A stretch of 44,559 bases of DNA from NCBI GenBank assembly GCA_023401925.1, contig JAEXDA010000010.1:1-44559 (forward strand), in the 5' to 3' direction. The notes below the pieces were generated by a model, which was not told where the DNA came from, searched no databases, and saw only the letters and a program-made list of their open reading frames with translations. Of the stretch, positions 1 through 8,927 are shown one piece after another (position 1 is the stretch's first letter; each line of letters starts with the position of its first letter). The translations under genes and the position numbers were made by a program. The DNA is from Bacillota bacterium (GTDB taxonomy: Bacteria > Bacillota > UBA4882 > UBA8346).

Positions 1-163
1 CATTATACCATTCAATAAACTTCCTCGACAGCCTGTTCCCTTCATTACTACAATATCAATAACTGCTTCCCATGGAACACCTAATACTCCCGTCCATTGC
101 CGTAATCTTCTTTGATCTAATCATTGCTCCCGTTAAATAATAGAAATGCCAATAATTACCATT
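1..163. repeat. Tail fragment of composite intergenic repeat
   Basis: Positions 1-50 resemble the tail of the composite repeat at 5343-5400, with the shared words CATTCAA, AAACT and CCCTTCATTA. Positions 88-110 match 4385-4410 (ATACTCCCG, CCATTGCCGTA). No gene is seen here. It reads as the remains of another repeat copy that begins outside the window. Confidence 0.5.
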
Positions 164-625
164 CAATTAAGTCGGCCTTGTTCTCAACAGGAGGCGGCGC
201 GAACTTGTTCGCGAACCCGCCCTCCTGCACCTCCATGGCCAAGGGATGTAGCCGGATCATCCCGCGCGATGCTCGCATCGCGAAGGAACCCGCCGGCCCG
301 GGGGGCTGAGTCCCCCGGGTTCCCCCTCTATCGCGACATTCCTCCTTGAATGTCGAAGGAATACTTGCATTAATTTAACAGACTCCTACATCCCTGTAGT
401 CGTCTTTTTGGGTGATTCTGATGGCCGACGGGCGAGATTCGTCCTAAATCTAACCCGCGTGGTCGGCCTCCTACCGACCATTTCGAAGCCAACAAATCTG
501 TATTTTTTTTAGCCTTAATATCTAGCCTTCAGAACTTCTTGAATCAACAATATCTCGCACTTGAACAAACAATCACCGCCGATCAAAGAGGTCGGCGGCG
601 CGGCATCTTTTTCGGGAGGAAATCG
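164..625. repeat. Composite hairpin repeat, copy A
   Basis: This stretch aligns along its length with 3665-4080 and 4650-5070. Visible hairpins, in order: CGCGAAC/GTTCGCG at 198-213 inside an outer GC-rich stem; GGGATG/CATCCC at 243-263; CGCGATGC/GCATCGCG at 265-282; a GGGGG/CCCCC stem around 297-318; GGTCGG/CCGACC at 461-479. The end module has the GCCGATC-rich and GGTCGGCGGCGCGGCATC words at about 575-606. Short open frames inside are not conserved between copies and are not called as genes. Confidence 0.85.
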
Positions 626-658
626 TCTGTCCATTCCAGGCTCGCTTATAGCAACACT

Positions 659-988
659 TTAATTATCCAAATGAACCTTTAACCGTTCTTTGGTCTCTTC
701 CGATAGTTGGGCGACTTCTTCATCGGTTATGACCTTATACTTAATTAAGAATAATATATTGAAGATTAGATCGCTCCGGCTCCAATCATCGAAGCAATCG
801 ACAACCATCTTGTCCTTCTTTTTGATGAGGTCATAAACTTTGAGGTATTGTTCATGGGCATCCGGCTCTCGCTTTTCCTGGCCGCATTCGATGCGAATAT
901 CATCCAGGATCCGGTTGCACAAACGATCAAGTAATTCCTTTTTCAGGTTTCGTAAATACTTCCAGTCGGATTCTTTTATGTCGATCAT
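659..988 (-). CDS. Small conserved hypothetical protein (109 aa)
   Basis: An acidic and lysine-rich 109-residue protein, probably helical, with no signal peptide or membrane segment. The opening IDIKESDWK and the middle block with DDWSRSD followed by a hydrophobic helix (ILFLIKYKVIT) resemble a widespread family of roughly 100-residue hypothetical proteins; I know no function for it. An AGGAG sits 8 bases before the ATG. A sigma-A promoter lies at 1111-1139. The upstream region is a diverged duplicate of the region upstream of the RhuM gene at 5885-6889. I am confident it is a gene, not of its role. Confidence 0.75.
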   Translation of the reverse strand: MIDIKESDWKYLRNLKKELLDRLCNRILDDIRIECGQEKREPDAHEQYLKVYDLIKKKDKMVVDCFDDWSRSDLIFNILFLIKYKVITDEEVAQLSEETKERLKVHLDN

Positions 989-1097
989 ACCATACTCCTT
1001 TTTTATGCAAAACCCAATTTCAAGTTCTACTTGGTGCTTGATTTATTCTTTTATTTCACTTCTAGACTCGTTGCAATGGATCTCATTGGTACAAATT

Positions 1098-1260
1098 TAT
1101 TTCTACTTAAACATTATCGCAACCATTTGTTTGTGTCAATCTTTGTCTATTTTCGGGGGGTTTTAAGACCAAATAATTTTTTAAACATCTCGCAAACAAC
1201 TGTTTTCAACATTTTTAGATGGCAGGGGGCTGAGTGAAAAGCATTACCGTCACGGCATGA
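1098..1260. repeat. Promoter-bearing repeat, copy 1 (pairs with 6940-7130)
   Basis: This stretch aligns in degenerate form with 6940-7130. Shared words include TAAACA, GTCAATC, TTTTTAGATGGCAG versus TTTTTCAGATGGCAG, and ATTACCGTCACG versus ATTACAGTCACG. Both copies sit upstream of a minus-strand gene and both run directly into a truncated composite repeat. Each carries a minus-strand promoter with a 17-base spacer at the same relative place. Confidence 0.6.
1111..1139 (-). promoter_or_regulatory. Sigma-A promoter for the 109-aa gene
   Basis: On the minus strand TTGACA (1139-1134), an exact 17-base spacer and TAATGT (1116-1111). Transcription would start near 1104, about 115 bases before the ATG at 988. 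The same layout is kept at 6949-6977. Confidence 0.7.
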
Positions 1261-1297
1261 TAAATTGATTTTTTAATTAAAATAAATGTGCCTTTGA

Positions 1298-1560
1298 CGT
1301 CAACAGGAGGCGGCGCGAACTTGTTCGCGAACCTACCGGACCGACCTCTCCCCTTTTCTCCTCTCCCAAAAATACACGTAGTAAATTAAGCCGGGCGAGG
1401 GGAACCCAGTAAAACGCTCTCTAAACAACTACTCAACGATACGCTCTACTAGCTTTGTCATGATGCCTATGCCGCTGAGCCCCCAGGGATTCCCCTCTAT
1501 GGAATGCTGACGCAATTGGACTGACTCCTCCATCCTTCTTACAAATTTGGTTACTTTGAC
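1298..1560. repeat. Truncated composite repeat plus palindromic element fragment
   Basis: Positions 1301-1334 match the start of the composite repeat (CAACAGGAGGCGGCGCGAAC and the GCGAAC/GTTCGC hairpin), after which the match breaks off. Positions 1407-1456 contain GTAAAACGCTCTCTAAA and CGATACGCTCTACTAG, the reverse complement of the outer parts of the element at 14504-14632. The rest, to about 1780, holds no gene I can support. Confidence 0.6.
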
Positions 1561-1786
1561 CCGTAACCAAATTTTTCATGTCTCATGTTCCGATCCGTAA
1601 GTCTCTGCATCCCCTGATAATAAAGGATTCTTTCCTTGACAGAGAAAGTTCTCTCTCAACACAGACATAATACAAATATAAATTTATTTGTAAATGTCTT
1701 GAGTTTTTTACAAATAAACATTAAAATGTCTCTTATATTCCAAATTTTGTTAGATACTATTGAGAGGGGCTATAGTGAGCGTCAGC

Positions 1787-2841
1787 ATGAACTATCAACA
1801 TATTAATAAATACAACTATTTCAACATACTTTTGGCGTTTCTCATTATAGCAATTATAACAACTTCTGTAGGCGTACTAACAAATGAATACATTACAAAG
1901 TGAAGTTTTTCAGCATCAAGCTTAGGATATATTATTTCAACAAGATCCTTTGGCTATTTAATAGGGGCGTATCTTTCAATCAAATTATTTCAAAAAATAT
2001 CTTATTTTAAAATCGTTTCTTTTTACTTACTTGGTGTCAGTCTACTTATGTGTAGTTTGGGTGTAAACAAAAATTTAATTATATAGTATTAATTTTTTCT
2101 CTGTTTGGGATTTTTAAAAACTTGATAACAGTTGGTGGTAACCAGATAAGTTCAGACTTGTACAAACAAAACGTTCAGCCGAACCTGATGAACAATTTGC
2201 AATTCATCTATGGAATAGGTACTTTTATATCTCCATTATTTGCTGGTTATGTTCTTTCACAAAAGGGTATGTCTACATTAATTGTTATTTTTGTTTTATT
2301 GCCACTCGTAAATGCATTCATGTTTATGATAAAAAAGTCGGATATATCTACAAAAAAGGATGGTAAGGAAAACATAATAAATGATAAAAAATCGAATCGG
2401 TTAATTATCATCTTAATCAATTTGTTTTTTGCGTTTTACGCTGGATTAGAAATCTATGCAGGAACTTGGGGAACTTATGTTATGTCGAGTAAGAGGCATA
2501 ATCAAAGTTTGGTTTATTTCTGCAACTCTGTGTTTTGGTTATCGTTAGCCAGTTCAAAAATCCTTTTTACACCATTCTTGAGATTTTTAAAAAAAGAAAC
2601 CCATACGATTTATTTAAGCATAATTCTTACAATAATATTTACTGCCGGTTACATGGTAACGAAAAATGATATTGCCATTTTGTGTATTATGGGGCTCGGT
2701 TTTAGCATGGGAAATATAGTGCCAAGTACAATTAAATATCTTAGTGCTACCAATAAAGTAAGCAGTGCAGAAACAGCTTGGTGTTTTGTTGGAGCCGGAA
2801 TCGGTGGTATAATTTTTTCTAAAATGTATGGGAACCTTTAG
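1787..2841 (+). pseudogene. MFS transporter pseudogene
   Basis: A decayed major facilitator superfamily permease. The reading starts at ATG 1787 with a first hydrophobic helix, then meets TGA at 1901-1903 just after NEYITK. It continues in the same frame through further helices, then needs a frameshift at about 2070-2092 to enter the open frame that runs to 2841. That last part has six or so hydrophobic segments, including LIIILINLFFAFYAGLEIYA. The total is about 350 codons, somewhat short of the usual near 400. The in-frame TGA plus frameshift makes it non-functional unless recoded. It is AT-rich compared with the repeats on either side. The substrate is unknown. Confidence 0.8.
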
Positions 2842-3009
2842 AAACCAATATACAGAAATTCGATCAGCTTTTTAAAATGAAATGTAAATTGCCAAATTCG
2901 ATGATTAAAAAAATAAGTTAAGTAGCTCTCCATATTTCATAACTTGAAACCACTCCAGTTGTAAGGTGAATAAAGTATTTTAAATAAACGGAAGCTAGAG
3001 GGATGTCAT

Positions 3010-3471
3010 ATGATTAAAATAAAGCCCCATCACTTTATGGATATTATAAAACTTTATGGTTCTGGCCTTGATGAGTTTATTCCCGATCAAGCATATGGCC
3101 ATGATTTCTATATAGTTGCAAACGAACTCGTCCATAAACATGATATTGAATTGACACTTACAGATGGAGAGGATGATATTTGTAGACCCTGTAAATTTAA
3201 TAAAGAGGGAAATTGTACCGATTCAATATCCCATATCGAAAATATCCCATCAAAAGATTCTTATAACAAAATTTTAGATAGCAGACTAATAATCATGATG
3301 AATTTATCAATTAATAAAATATATACCGCTTTTGAATTATGCAATAAGATGTATGAAAAAAGGAATATCATATTTTCAGTATGGAAAGAGGAATCAGATA
3401 CCGTAACCCAAAGAAGATATGAACTTTTTTGTGCCGGGAGTTTACGATATCTAAATATAACCGGGAAGTAA
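3010..3471 (+). CDS. DUF1284-like cysteine-containing protein
   Basis: A 153-residue soluble protein. The opening KIKPHHFMDII and the later GEDDICRPC with a third cysteine in EGNC resemble the DUF1284 family, whose members open with a double-histidine motif and carry a DDIC-x2-C cluster. The histidines and three cysteines suggest a metal or Fe-S site; this is inference. GAGGG lies about 7 bases before the ATG. It stands alone between the MFS pseudogene and a composite repeat. The family function is unknown to me. Confidence 0.65.
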   Translation: MIKIKPHHFMDIIKLYGSGLDEFIPDQAYGHDFYIVANELVHKHDIELTLTDGEDDICRPCKFNKEGNCTDSISHIENIPSKDSYNKILDSRLIIMMNLSINKIYTAFELCNKMYEKRNIIFSVWKEESDTVTQRRYELFCAGSLRYLNITGK

Positions 3472-3481
3472 CTTTCCGGTT
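3459..3481 (+). terminator. Hairpin over the stop codon, possible terminator
   Basis: Arms AACCGGGAAG and CTTTCCGGTT (one G-U pair) with a 3-base loop overlap the TAA of the DUF1284-like gene. A run of eight T follows only at 3501-3508, so this is not a classical intrinsic terminator. Confidence 0.3.
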
Positions 3482-3510
3482 CCAAGGGGAGCAGGTTCGC
3501 GTTTTTTTTG

Positions 3511-4345
3511 CTTTAAAGGTTAGAAAATCGGCAGTGCCGTTCTTTTCGGCAAAGGAATCCTAGGCAAGGGTGCCCTAAAAAAGGAATGACGGACAAAAAA
3601 CCGACGCCCAAGATAAAGTTCTAGGGGCGGTTTTTTCAATAGGAAATGCAAGCATTGCCGTTCAATGAAGTCATCGTTGTTCTCAACAGGAGGCGGCGCG
3701 AACTTGTTCGCGAACCCGCCCTCCTGCACCTCCAAGGCCAAGGGATGTAGCCGGACATCCCTGGAACCGTTCCCCCAGGGATTTCCCACTATCGCGACAT
3801 TCCTCCTTGAATGTCGAAGGAATACTTGCATTGATTTAACTGCCTCCTACATCCCTGTAGTCGTCTTCTTGGGTAACTCTGTTTGCCAACGGGTGAGATT
3901 CGTCCTAAATCTAACCCGCGTTGGTCAACCTCCTGTTGACCATTTCGGAGCCAACAAATCAGTATATTTCTTAGCGTAAATATTCTGCTAACAATCTTCT
4001 TGAAACAACAATAAACAAGGCTTCTTGAGTAAACAATAACCGCCGATCAAGGAGGTCGGCGGCGCGGCATCTTTTCGTGGATGGAAAACGCGGCTTGCTA
4101 GCAAGCCGAGCCGTCGACCGAAAAGCATGAACCTGGTAGGGCGCGAACACGATGTTCGAGTCCCTGCATGGAGAACAAAGGCTTTAGTAAAAACGTTTTT
4201 TACAACCCCGGCTAAGGATGGCCGGGGATAAAGGGGGTCACGGGGATCTCCCCGTGCCGTGGGATTCCAAAGGGTGTACGGTTACACCCTTTGGCCCGAG
4301 AGGTGCAGGGGAGTAGGTGACGTCCCCTGTCGGCTGCTATGATAT
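3511..4345. repeat. Composite hairpin repeat, copy B (long form)
   Basis: About 830 bases aligning with 4501-5370. A leading module (3511-3660, GCTTTAAAGG, CAGTGCCGTTCTTTTCG) is followed by the same core as copy A, then a tail module. Hairpins: GCGAAC/GTTCGC at about 3708-3722; AGGGATGT/ACATCCCT at 3741-3762; GGTCAAC/GTTGACC at 3923-3941; CCCCGGC/GCCGGGG at about 4206-4227; CACGGGGA/TCCCCGTG at 4239-4256; CCAAAGGGTGTA/TACACCCTTTGG at 4267-4294 with loop CGGT. Open frames crossing it are not conserved. Confidence 0.85.
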
Positions 4346-4500
4346 ACAAATAAATTTTTAATCCTCATGACCCATGCATTACATAATACTCCCGCCCATT
4401 GCCGTATCCATATTATAACTTTTCCCTTACTCGATTGGAGCTCCAATCCGCCGGGACCGGAATCCATTTCGGTTTTACCGTTTTTGGAGCGGTACTTCAT

Positions 4501-5400
4501 AATTTTCGCTTTAAAGGCCAGAAAATCGGGAGTGCCGTTCTTTTCGCCAAAGGAGTCCCAAGCGAGATTGGTTTGGTAAAAAGGAATGATGGACAAAAAG
4601 GCCGACGACAGCGATAAAGTTCTGGGGGATATGGAGTTTAAAAAGGAGTCGGCATTGTTCTCGACAGGAGGCGCCACCCGCCCTCCTGCACCTCCAAGGC
4701 CAAGGGATGTAGCCGGACATCCCTTGGAACCCACCGGCCCGGGGGAACCGTTCCCCCAGGGATTCCCCACTATCGCGACATTCCTCCTTGAATGTCGAAG
4801 GAATACTTGCATTGATTTAACTGACTCCTACATCCCTGTAGTCGTCTTCTTGGGTGGTTCAGTATGCCGACGGGTGAGATTCGTCCTAAATCTAACCCGC
4901 GTGTGGTCAACGTCGTGTTGACCATTTCAGAGCCAACAAATCTGTATTTTTTTTAGCTTAAAGAATTCTACTACAATCTTCTTGCAACAACAATGAACAA
5001 GGCTTCTTGAACAAACAATAAGCGCCGATCAAGGAGGTCGGCGGCGCGGCATCTTTTCGCGGATGGAAAACGCGGCTTGCCAGCAAGCCGAGCCGTCGGC
5101 ATAAGAACAAAACCTGGTAGGGCGCGAACATGATGTTCGAGTCCCTGCATGGAGAGCGGAGGTTTCACTAAAAAACGTTTTTTACAACCCCGGCTATGGA
5201 TGGCCGGGGATAAAGGGGGTTACGGGGATCTCCCCGTATCGTAGGATTCCTCTCGATGTTGTCATCGCGCGGATATTGCGGCCATATCCTTTGGCCCTAG
5301 GGGTGCAGGGAAGTGGGTTCGCGAACTTGTTCGCGCCGTCCCCTGTCGGCTTCATTATGCCATTCAACAAACTCTCTTTACGGCCTGTCCCCTTCATTAT
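4501..5400. repeat. Composite hairpin repeat, copy C (long form)
   Basis: A near-tandem second long copy in the same orientation as copy B. The first core hairpin has lost its apex at about 4667-4687. Stems at corresponding places differ from copy B with matching changes in both arms: CCAAGGGATGT/ACATCCCTTGG at 4700-4727, GGTCAAC/GTTGACC at 4905-4923, TACGGGGA/TCCCCGTA at 5221-5238, GGATAT/ATATCC at 5271-5289. The tail ends in a GCGAAC/GTTCGC hairpin near 5320-5335. Confidence 0.85.
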
Positions 5401-5442
5401 CCGGTACCACTAATGATTATTTCCTTATAAATTCTAATATTT

Positions 5443-5850
5443 TCACCTATTACCATAGACTTCTTTATAATAACAAAAAAACTGTGGCGCCATTTTAAGA
5501 CCATAATCCTTTAATTCCCGTTCTTTTTCATATCGTTTTACGTTTTTTATTTCCAGTGCGAAAGCCCGGGTTATATCTTTAAAATATTCGTAGTAAGCTT
5601 TTTCACTAATTCCCCCGATATGGGATGTTTGCTCCCATAAATCCTCCGGTTCGGCGCAAAGAACGTCATCAACCTCAAATTCCCCCAATACTTTCCCAAC
5701 CGGTTTGGTTACATATACAATAACTTTTTTGGCATTTTTAATAGGACGACGGCGATATTCTACTTGCTTTTCGCCTGCAAAAATTCTGGCGGCATATTCA
5801 GGCTTAATCGATAAAATAATTTGTTTAGACAAGGCTTCTCCATTAAACAA
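5443..5850 (-). CDS. ASCH-domain (PUA-like fold) protein
   Basis: A 135-residue protein with the ASCH pattern: ILSIKPEYAARIFAGEKQVE, then YRRRP, a beta strand KVIVYVTKPVG, and GEFEVDDV. The ASCH fold is PUA-like and members are thought to bind RNA or modified bases; no enzymatic role is claimed here. The 5850 start is a TTG without a good site. A second TTG at 5832, residue 7, has GGAG five bases before it and fits the usual N-terminus better. It lies 34-52 bases after the RhuM gene and is probably co-transcribed with it from the promoter at 6949-6977. Confidence 0.75.
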   Translation of the reverse strand: MFNGEALSKQIILSIKPEYAARIFAGEKQVEYRRRPIKNAKKVIVYVTKPVGKVLGEFEVDDVLCAEPEDLWEQTSHIGGISEKAYYEYFKDITRAFALEIKNVKRYEKERELKDYGLKMAPQFFCYYKEVYGNR

Positions 5851-5884
5851 GTAGTATTACTAATATTGCTGATTTACCGGAAAT

Positions 5885-6889
5885 CTACCGTTTGCTCTTC
5901 TCTATTCGTCCAATTTCATTGATGGTTTTTTCAAAATCTTGTTCAACTGGACTTATTTCTTGAATTTGTTTTTGATGATATTGTTCGAATTCCTTCTCTG
6001 CTTTTGCAACAGCCATCTCATGAGAAATTCTGCCTGCATGTGTTAAAATTTCCTGCTCACTAATACGTAAGAAATCATCAAGCTTCTTTATCCAGTCCTT
6101 CATATACATTACTTTTTTATTGTGGGCCTGTAGTTCAGCAAAGTCTAGATATAAAGAAACAATTCGATTTAAGGTTTCAAGTTCATTTTGATTGAGATAA
6201 TTTTTAGCCACACTGATATCTTCCCTGCGGATACTACCGCTTTTCCAATTGGTCAATCCCATATTGGGTTTTAAAGAATCCGCCCGTTCATTAATCAATT
6301 CCGCAGCGGTCTGTCCATGAGCAGCCCAGTGCATTTTATTTTGGACTGTGGCAAAAAAATTGTGTGATTCTTCAGTCCGTGGGTCATAATCAATACTAGT
6401 GGCATAAATTTCTAAAATCTTGCGATAGAAAACTTTTTCCGATGAGCGGATATCTCGAATCCGGGCCAGCAATTCATCAAAATAACTGTTGCCTCCACCA
6501 CGTTTAAGCCGTTCATCATCCATTGTAAAACCCTTGATGATATATTCCTTTAGCCGCTGGGTAGCCCAGATGCGAAACTGCACACCCCGGTGAGACTTGA
6601 CGCGATAACCCACGGAGATGATAACATCAAGATTGTAATGCAGCGCTTCATAAGTTTTATTATCGGAAGCAGTTATCCGGAATTTCCGGATAACTAAATC
6701 GGGCTTCAATTCCCCTTCTTCAAAGATATTTCCGATGTGTTCATTAATCGTGCGAATATCTTTTTGAAAAAGTTCAGCCATTTGTTTTTGGGTAAGCCAA
6801 ACTGTTTCGCCATCCAAGTGCACTTCAACCCGGGTTTGGCCGTCTTCGGTTTGATAGAGTAATATATCTCCTCCTGGTGTCCGCTCCAT
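5885..6889 (-). CDS. RhuM-family protein (copy 1)
   Basis: A 334-residue member of the RhuM (COG3943) family. The N-terminus has ILLYQTEDGQTRVEVHLDGE and a winged-helix-like VWLTQKQMAELF. Next come YNLDVIISVGYRVKSHRG and the family hallmark FRIWATQRLKEYI. The middle has the SIDYDPR block and the C-terminal third is helical and charged. The family is named after a Salmonella pathogenicity island gene and is common on mobile and defence islands; its molecular function is not settled. GAGGTG precedes the ATG by about 8 bases and a promoter lies 60 bases upstream. A paralogue is at 38248-39276. Confidence 0.88.
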   Translation of the reverse strand: MERTPGGDILLYQTEDGQTRVEVHLDGETVWLTQKQMAELFQKDIRTINEHIGNIFEEGELKPDLVIRKFRITASDNKTYEALHYNLDVIISVGYRVKSHRGVQFRIWATQRLKEYIIKGFTMDDERLKRGGGNSYFDELLARIRDIRSSEKVFYRKILEIYATSIDYDPRTEESHNFFATVQNKMHWAAHGQTAAELINERADSLKPNMGLTNWKSGSIRREDISVAKNYLNQNELETLNRIVSLYLDFAELQAHNKKVMYMKDWIKKLDDFLRISEQEILTHAGRISHEMAVAKAEKEFEQYHQKQIQEISPVEQDFEKTINEIGRIEKSKR

Positions 6890-6939
6890 TTACATTTCAC
6901 CTCAGGATTCATCATCACTTATTTATAGTACTAATTTTT

Positions 6940-7275
6940 TCCAACTAAACAATATCACGAACGTCCGTTTGCGTCAATCAATAATTGTCTTGGAGATGTT
7001 TTACCTCAACCGTTTTGAGCTTTTGGTTTCGTTCAAATAGCTGGTTTAAATATTTTTCAGATGGCAGACGATATGATTTATGGAGATTACAGTCACGACA
7101 GGATAAGCAGATTATTTGAACTAGAATGAATGCGTCTTCGTTGTCGACAGGGGCACCACCCGTTCCCCGCGCGTGCTTTGGCACGCGACAACCCCTAAAA
7201 CAAAAGGGTGTGAGCGGCACACCCTGCGTAATGACGGACGACCATTTCGGAGCCAACAAATCTGTATTTTTTAAG
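6940..7275. repeat. Promoter-bearing repeat copy 2 plus truncated composite repeat
   Basis: Positions 6940-7130 pair with 1098-1260. Positions 7140-7275 are a shortened composite repeat: GTCGACAGGGGC at the start, hairpin GCGCGTGC/GCACGCG at about 7168-7187, GGGTGTG/CACACCC at about 7205-7225, then the shared end words CCATTTCGGAGCCAACAAAT and CTGTATTTTTT. No gene is called in it. Confidence 0.65.
6949..6977 (-). promoter_or_regulatory. Sigma-A promoter for RhuM copy 1 and ASCH gene
   Basis: On the minus strand TTGACG (6977-6972), a 17-base spacer and TATTGT (6954-6949). The expected start is near 6942, giving a leader of about 50 bases. The layout is conserved with 1111-1139. Confidence 0.7.
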
Positions 7276-7449
7276 CTTTAATATTTAGCCTCCTCTACTT
7301 CACTCTTCCCCAACTATTTTAATTTTCTTTAAAGATGTTTTCCCGGGTTTTCATTTCAAAACTAAATAGTCCTTCTGGAAAGTTTCAAGCAGCCAAGATT
7401 TTGGTTTACCTCAAGGATAAGGGTTAAAATATTAGCAGTGGCCACTCAC

Positions 7450-7478
7450 TTGACAATTTTCAAATCAATTGATAAAAT
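7450..7478 (+). promoter_or_regulatory. Strong sigma-A promoter for the aldolase gene
   Basis: TTGACA at 7450-7455, an exact 17-base spacer and TAAAAT at 7473-7478. Transcription should start near 7485, about 280 bases before the aldolase ATG, so a long leader is expected. Confidence 0.75.
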
Positions 7479-7484
7479 TAATTA

Positions 7485-7760
7485 TTATCATAAATAAATA
7501 TATTTTATGGAAATGAATTTGCGTTTACTCCATGATAATCATTTCCGGATAAAAAAATAAACCTGCAAATCATCAACTTCTTGGCCGGAGCAATGATTTG
7601 CAAGTTGGCAGCAAATAGTGCTATCCACTATTAGCCTTTCCATGTTTAATTTTACCATCATATCTATTTATTGTAAAGTCAGAAACCCATGGGAAAGCGC
7701 TATTGAAAAATTATATGCCATGGAGTTGTAACAGATTCTTAAATACCATTCGAAAGGGGA
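7485..7760 (+). promoter_or_regulatory. Structured 5' leader of the aldolase gene
   Basis: This 280-base transcribed leader has three inverted repeats: GGAAATGA/TCATTTCC at 7509-7516 and 7539-7546; TGCAAATCAT/ATGATTTGCA at 7564-7573 and 7593-7602 around a GC-rich loop TTGGCCGGAG; AATAGTG/CACTATT at 7614-7620 and 7626-7632. I do not recognise a known riboswitch and no T-run follows the last stem. A possible attenuator or regulator-binding leader; function inferred only. Confidence 0.45.
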
Positions 7761-7767
7761 ATTCATC

Positions 7768-8820
7768 ATGGGCACTGTCAATTTGTTGGATTGTACTCTA
7801 AGGGATGGCGGTTATATTAACAATTGGAAATTTGGATCTTTAACCATTAAAAGTATCATTACTTATCTGATAAAGTCCCAAGTTGATTATGTTGAAATTG
7901 GATTTCTACGAAATTGTATTTATGACCGGAATAATACTTTATTTAATAATGTTGCGGAAATAAAAGCTATTTTGCCAAAATATAATGTCCATACAAAATT
8001 TGCAGCGATGGCGTTGCATAACCAATATGATCTAAAAAAACTAGGACCGAATGATGGCACAACCATTGAGGTTATTCGCGTTACTTTTCATGATTACGAT
8101 GTGGATGAAGGACTTGAATTTTGCAAAGAAGTAATCAAAAAAGGTTATCAATGTTTTTGCAATCCTATTCATATCATGGGATATTCTGATATTAACATTT
8201 TAAAACTTGTTCAAAAAATAAATGACATAAAGCCATATGCGTTTTCGATCGTTGATACGTTCGGATCCATGACTAAAAATGATCTGCAGAGGATTTATCT
8301 TTTAATTGAAAACAATCTGGACAAGTCCATCGTTATTGGATTGCATCTCCATGAGAATTTATCCCTCGCTTATTCCATGGCCCAGGATTTCGTGGCGATG
8401 GGTTCAAACAATCGCCATTGTGTAATTGACGGTTCTCTTCTGGGAATGGGTAGAACGCCGGGAAACTTATGTATTGAACTGATGATGAATTATTTAAATA
8501 AATATTACCATGAAACAAAATATAATATCAATCCTGTATTAGAAGCGATTGATGAGCATATTGTTCAGATAAAGAAACTGGAGTCATGGGGCTACTGTGC
8601 CGCCTATGCACTATCCGCAAATTATAATCTTCATAGAAATTACGCTGAATATTTATTACAAAAAGGCGATCTGCATACCAAAAATATCAATCACATTTTA
8701 TCACAGATTGAAGACACCAAGAAAACGGCGTTTGATGAAGAATACATCGCAGACCTGTATTGCAAATATAAAAAAATCGTTTTAGGCGTTGATACCAAAG
8801 AAAAGATATCGCCGGTATAA
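7768..8820 (+). CDS. HMGL-like (DRE-TIM) aldolase-domain protein
   Basis: A 350-residue protein of the pyruvate carboxyltransferase/HMGL-like TIM-barrel superfamily. The first strand carries LLDCTLRDGGYINNWKF, the DRE-TIM motif (TLRDGG) that holds the catalytic arginine and metal-binding aspartate. GLHLHEN near residue 190 supplies the paired metal-binding histidines. DGSLLGMGRTPGN follows, with the glycine-rich turn of the family. Relatives include 4-hydroxy-2-oxovalerate aldolase and homocitrate-type synthases; this shorter form lacks their extra domains and its substrate is unknown. AAAGGGG lies 8 bases before the ATG. It leads a two-gene + strand unit with the dehydrogenase at 8928. Confidence 0.8.
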   Translation: MGTVNLLDCTLRDGGYINNWKFGSLTIKSIITYLIKSQVDYVEIGFLRNCIYDRNNTLFNNVAEIKAILPKYNVHTKFAAMALHNQYDLKKLGPNDGTTIEVIRVTFHDYDVDEGLEFCKEVIKKGYQCFCNPIHIMGYSDINILKLVQKINDIKPYAFSIVDTFGSMTKNDLQRIYLLIENNLDKSIVIGLHLHENLSLAYSMAQDFVAMGSNNRHCVIDGSLLGMGRTPGNLCIELMMNYLNKYYHETKYNINPVLEAIDEHIVQIKKLESWGYCAAYALSANYNLHRNYAEYLLQKGDLHTKNINHILSQIEDTKKTAFDEEYIADLYCKYKKIVLGVDTKEKISPV

Positions 8821-8927
8821 GAAATCAAGTGAAGATGACAGATTCATCATGGCTCTCCCAAAAAATGAAACAGAGTGAATTGATCATGGGAATGTCAGTA
8901 AAACTAAATTAATCAGGGGGTGTTCAA

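Noticed and set aside
1901..1903. TGA as a tryptophan codon in the MFS gene
   Set aside because: The same gene also has a frameshift and no other gene in the window needs TGA recoding, so decay is simpler.
4131..4170. tRNA-like words (TGGTAG followed by GTTCGAGTCC), repeated near 5113-5155
   Set aside because: They resemble D- and T-arm sequence but no acceptor or anticodon stem can be formed; they are part of the composite repeat.
4282..4921. Frames of 100-176 codons inside the composite repeats on both strands
   Set aside because: They are not conserved between copies and follow from GC-rich palindromes.
7692..7706. Catabolite-response-element-like GGAAAGCGCTATT upstream of the aldolase
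   Set aside because: Only the core matches the consensus; the outer bases do not.
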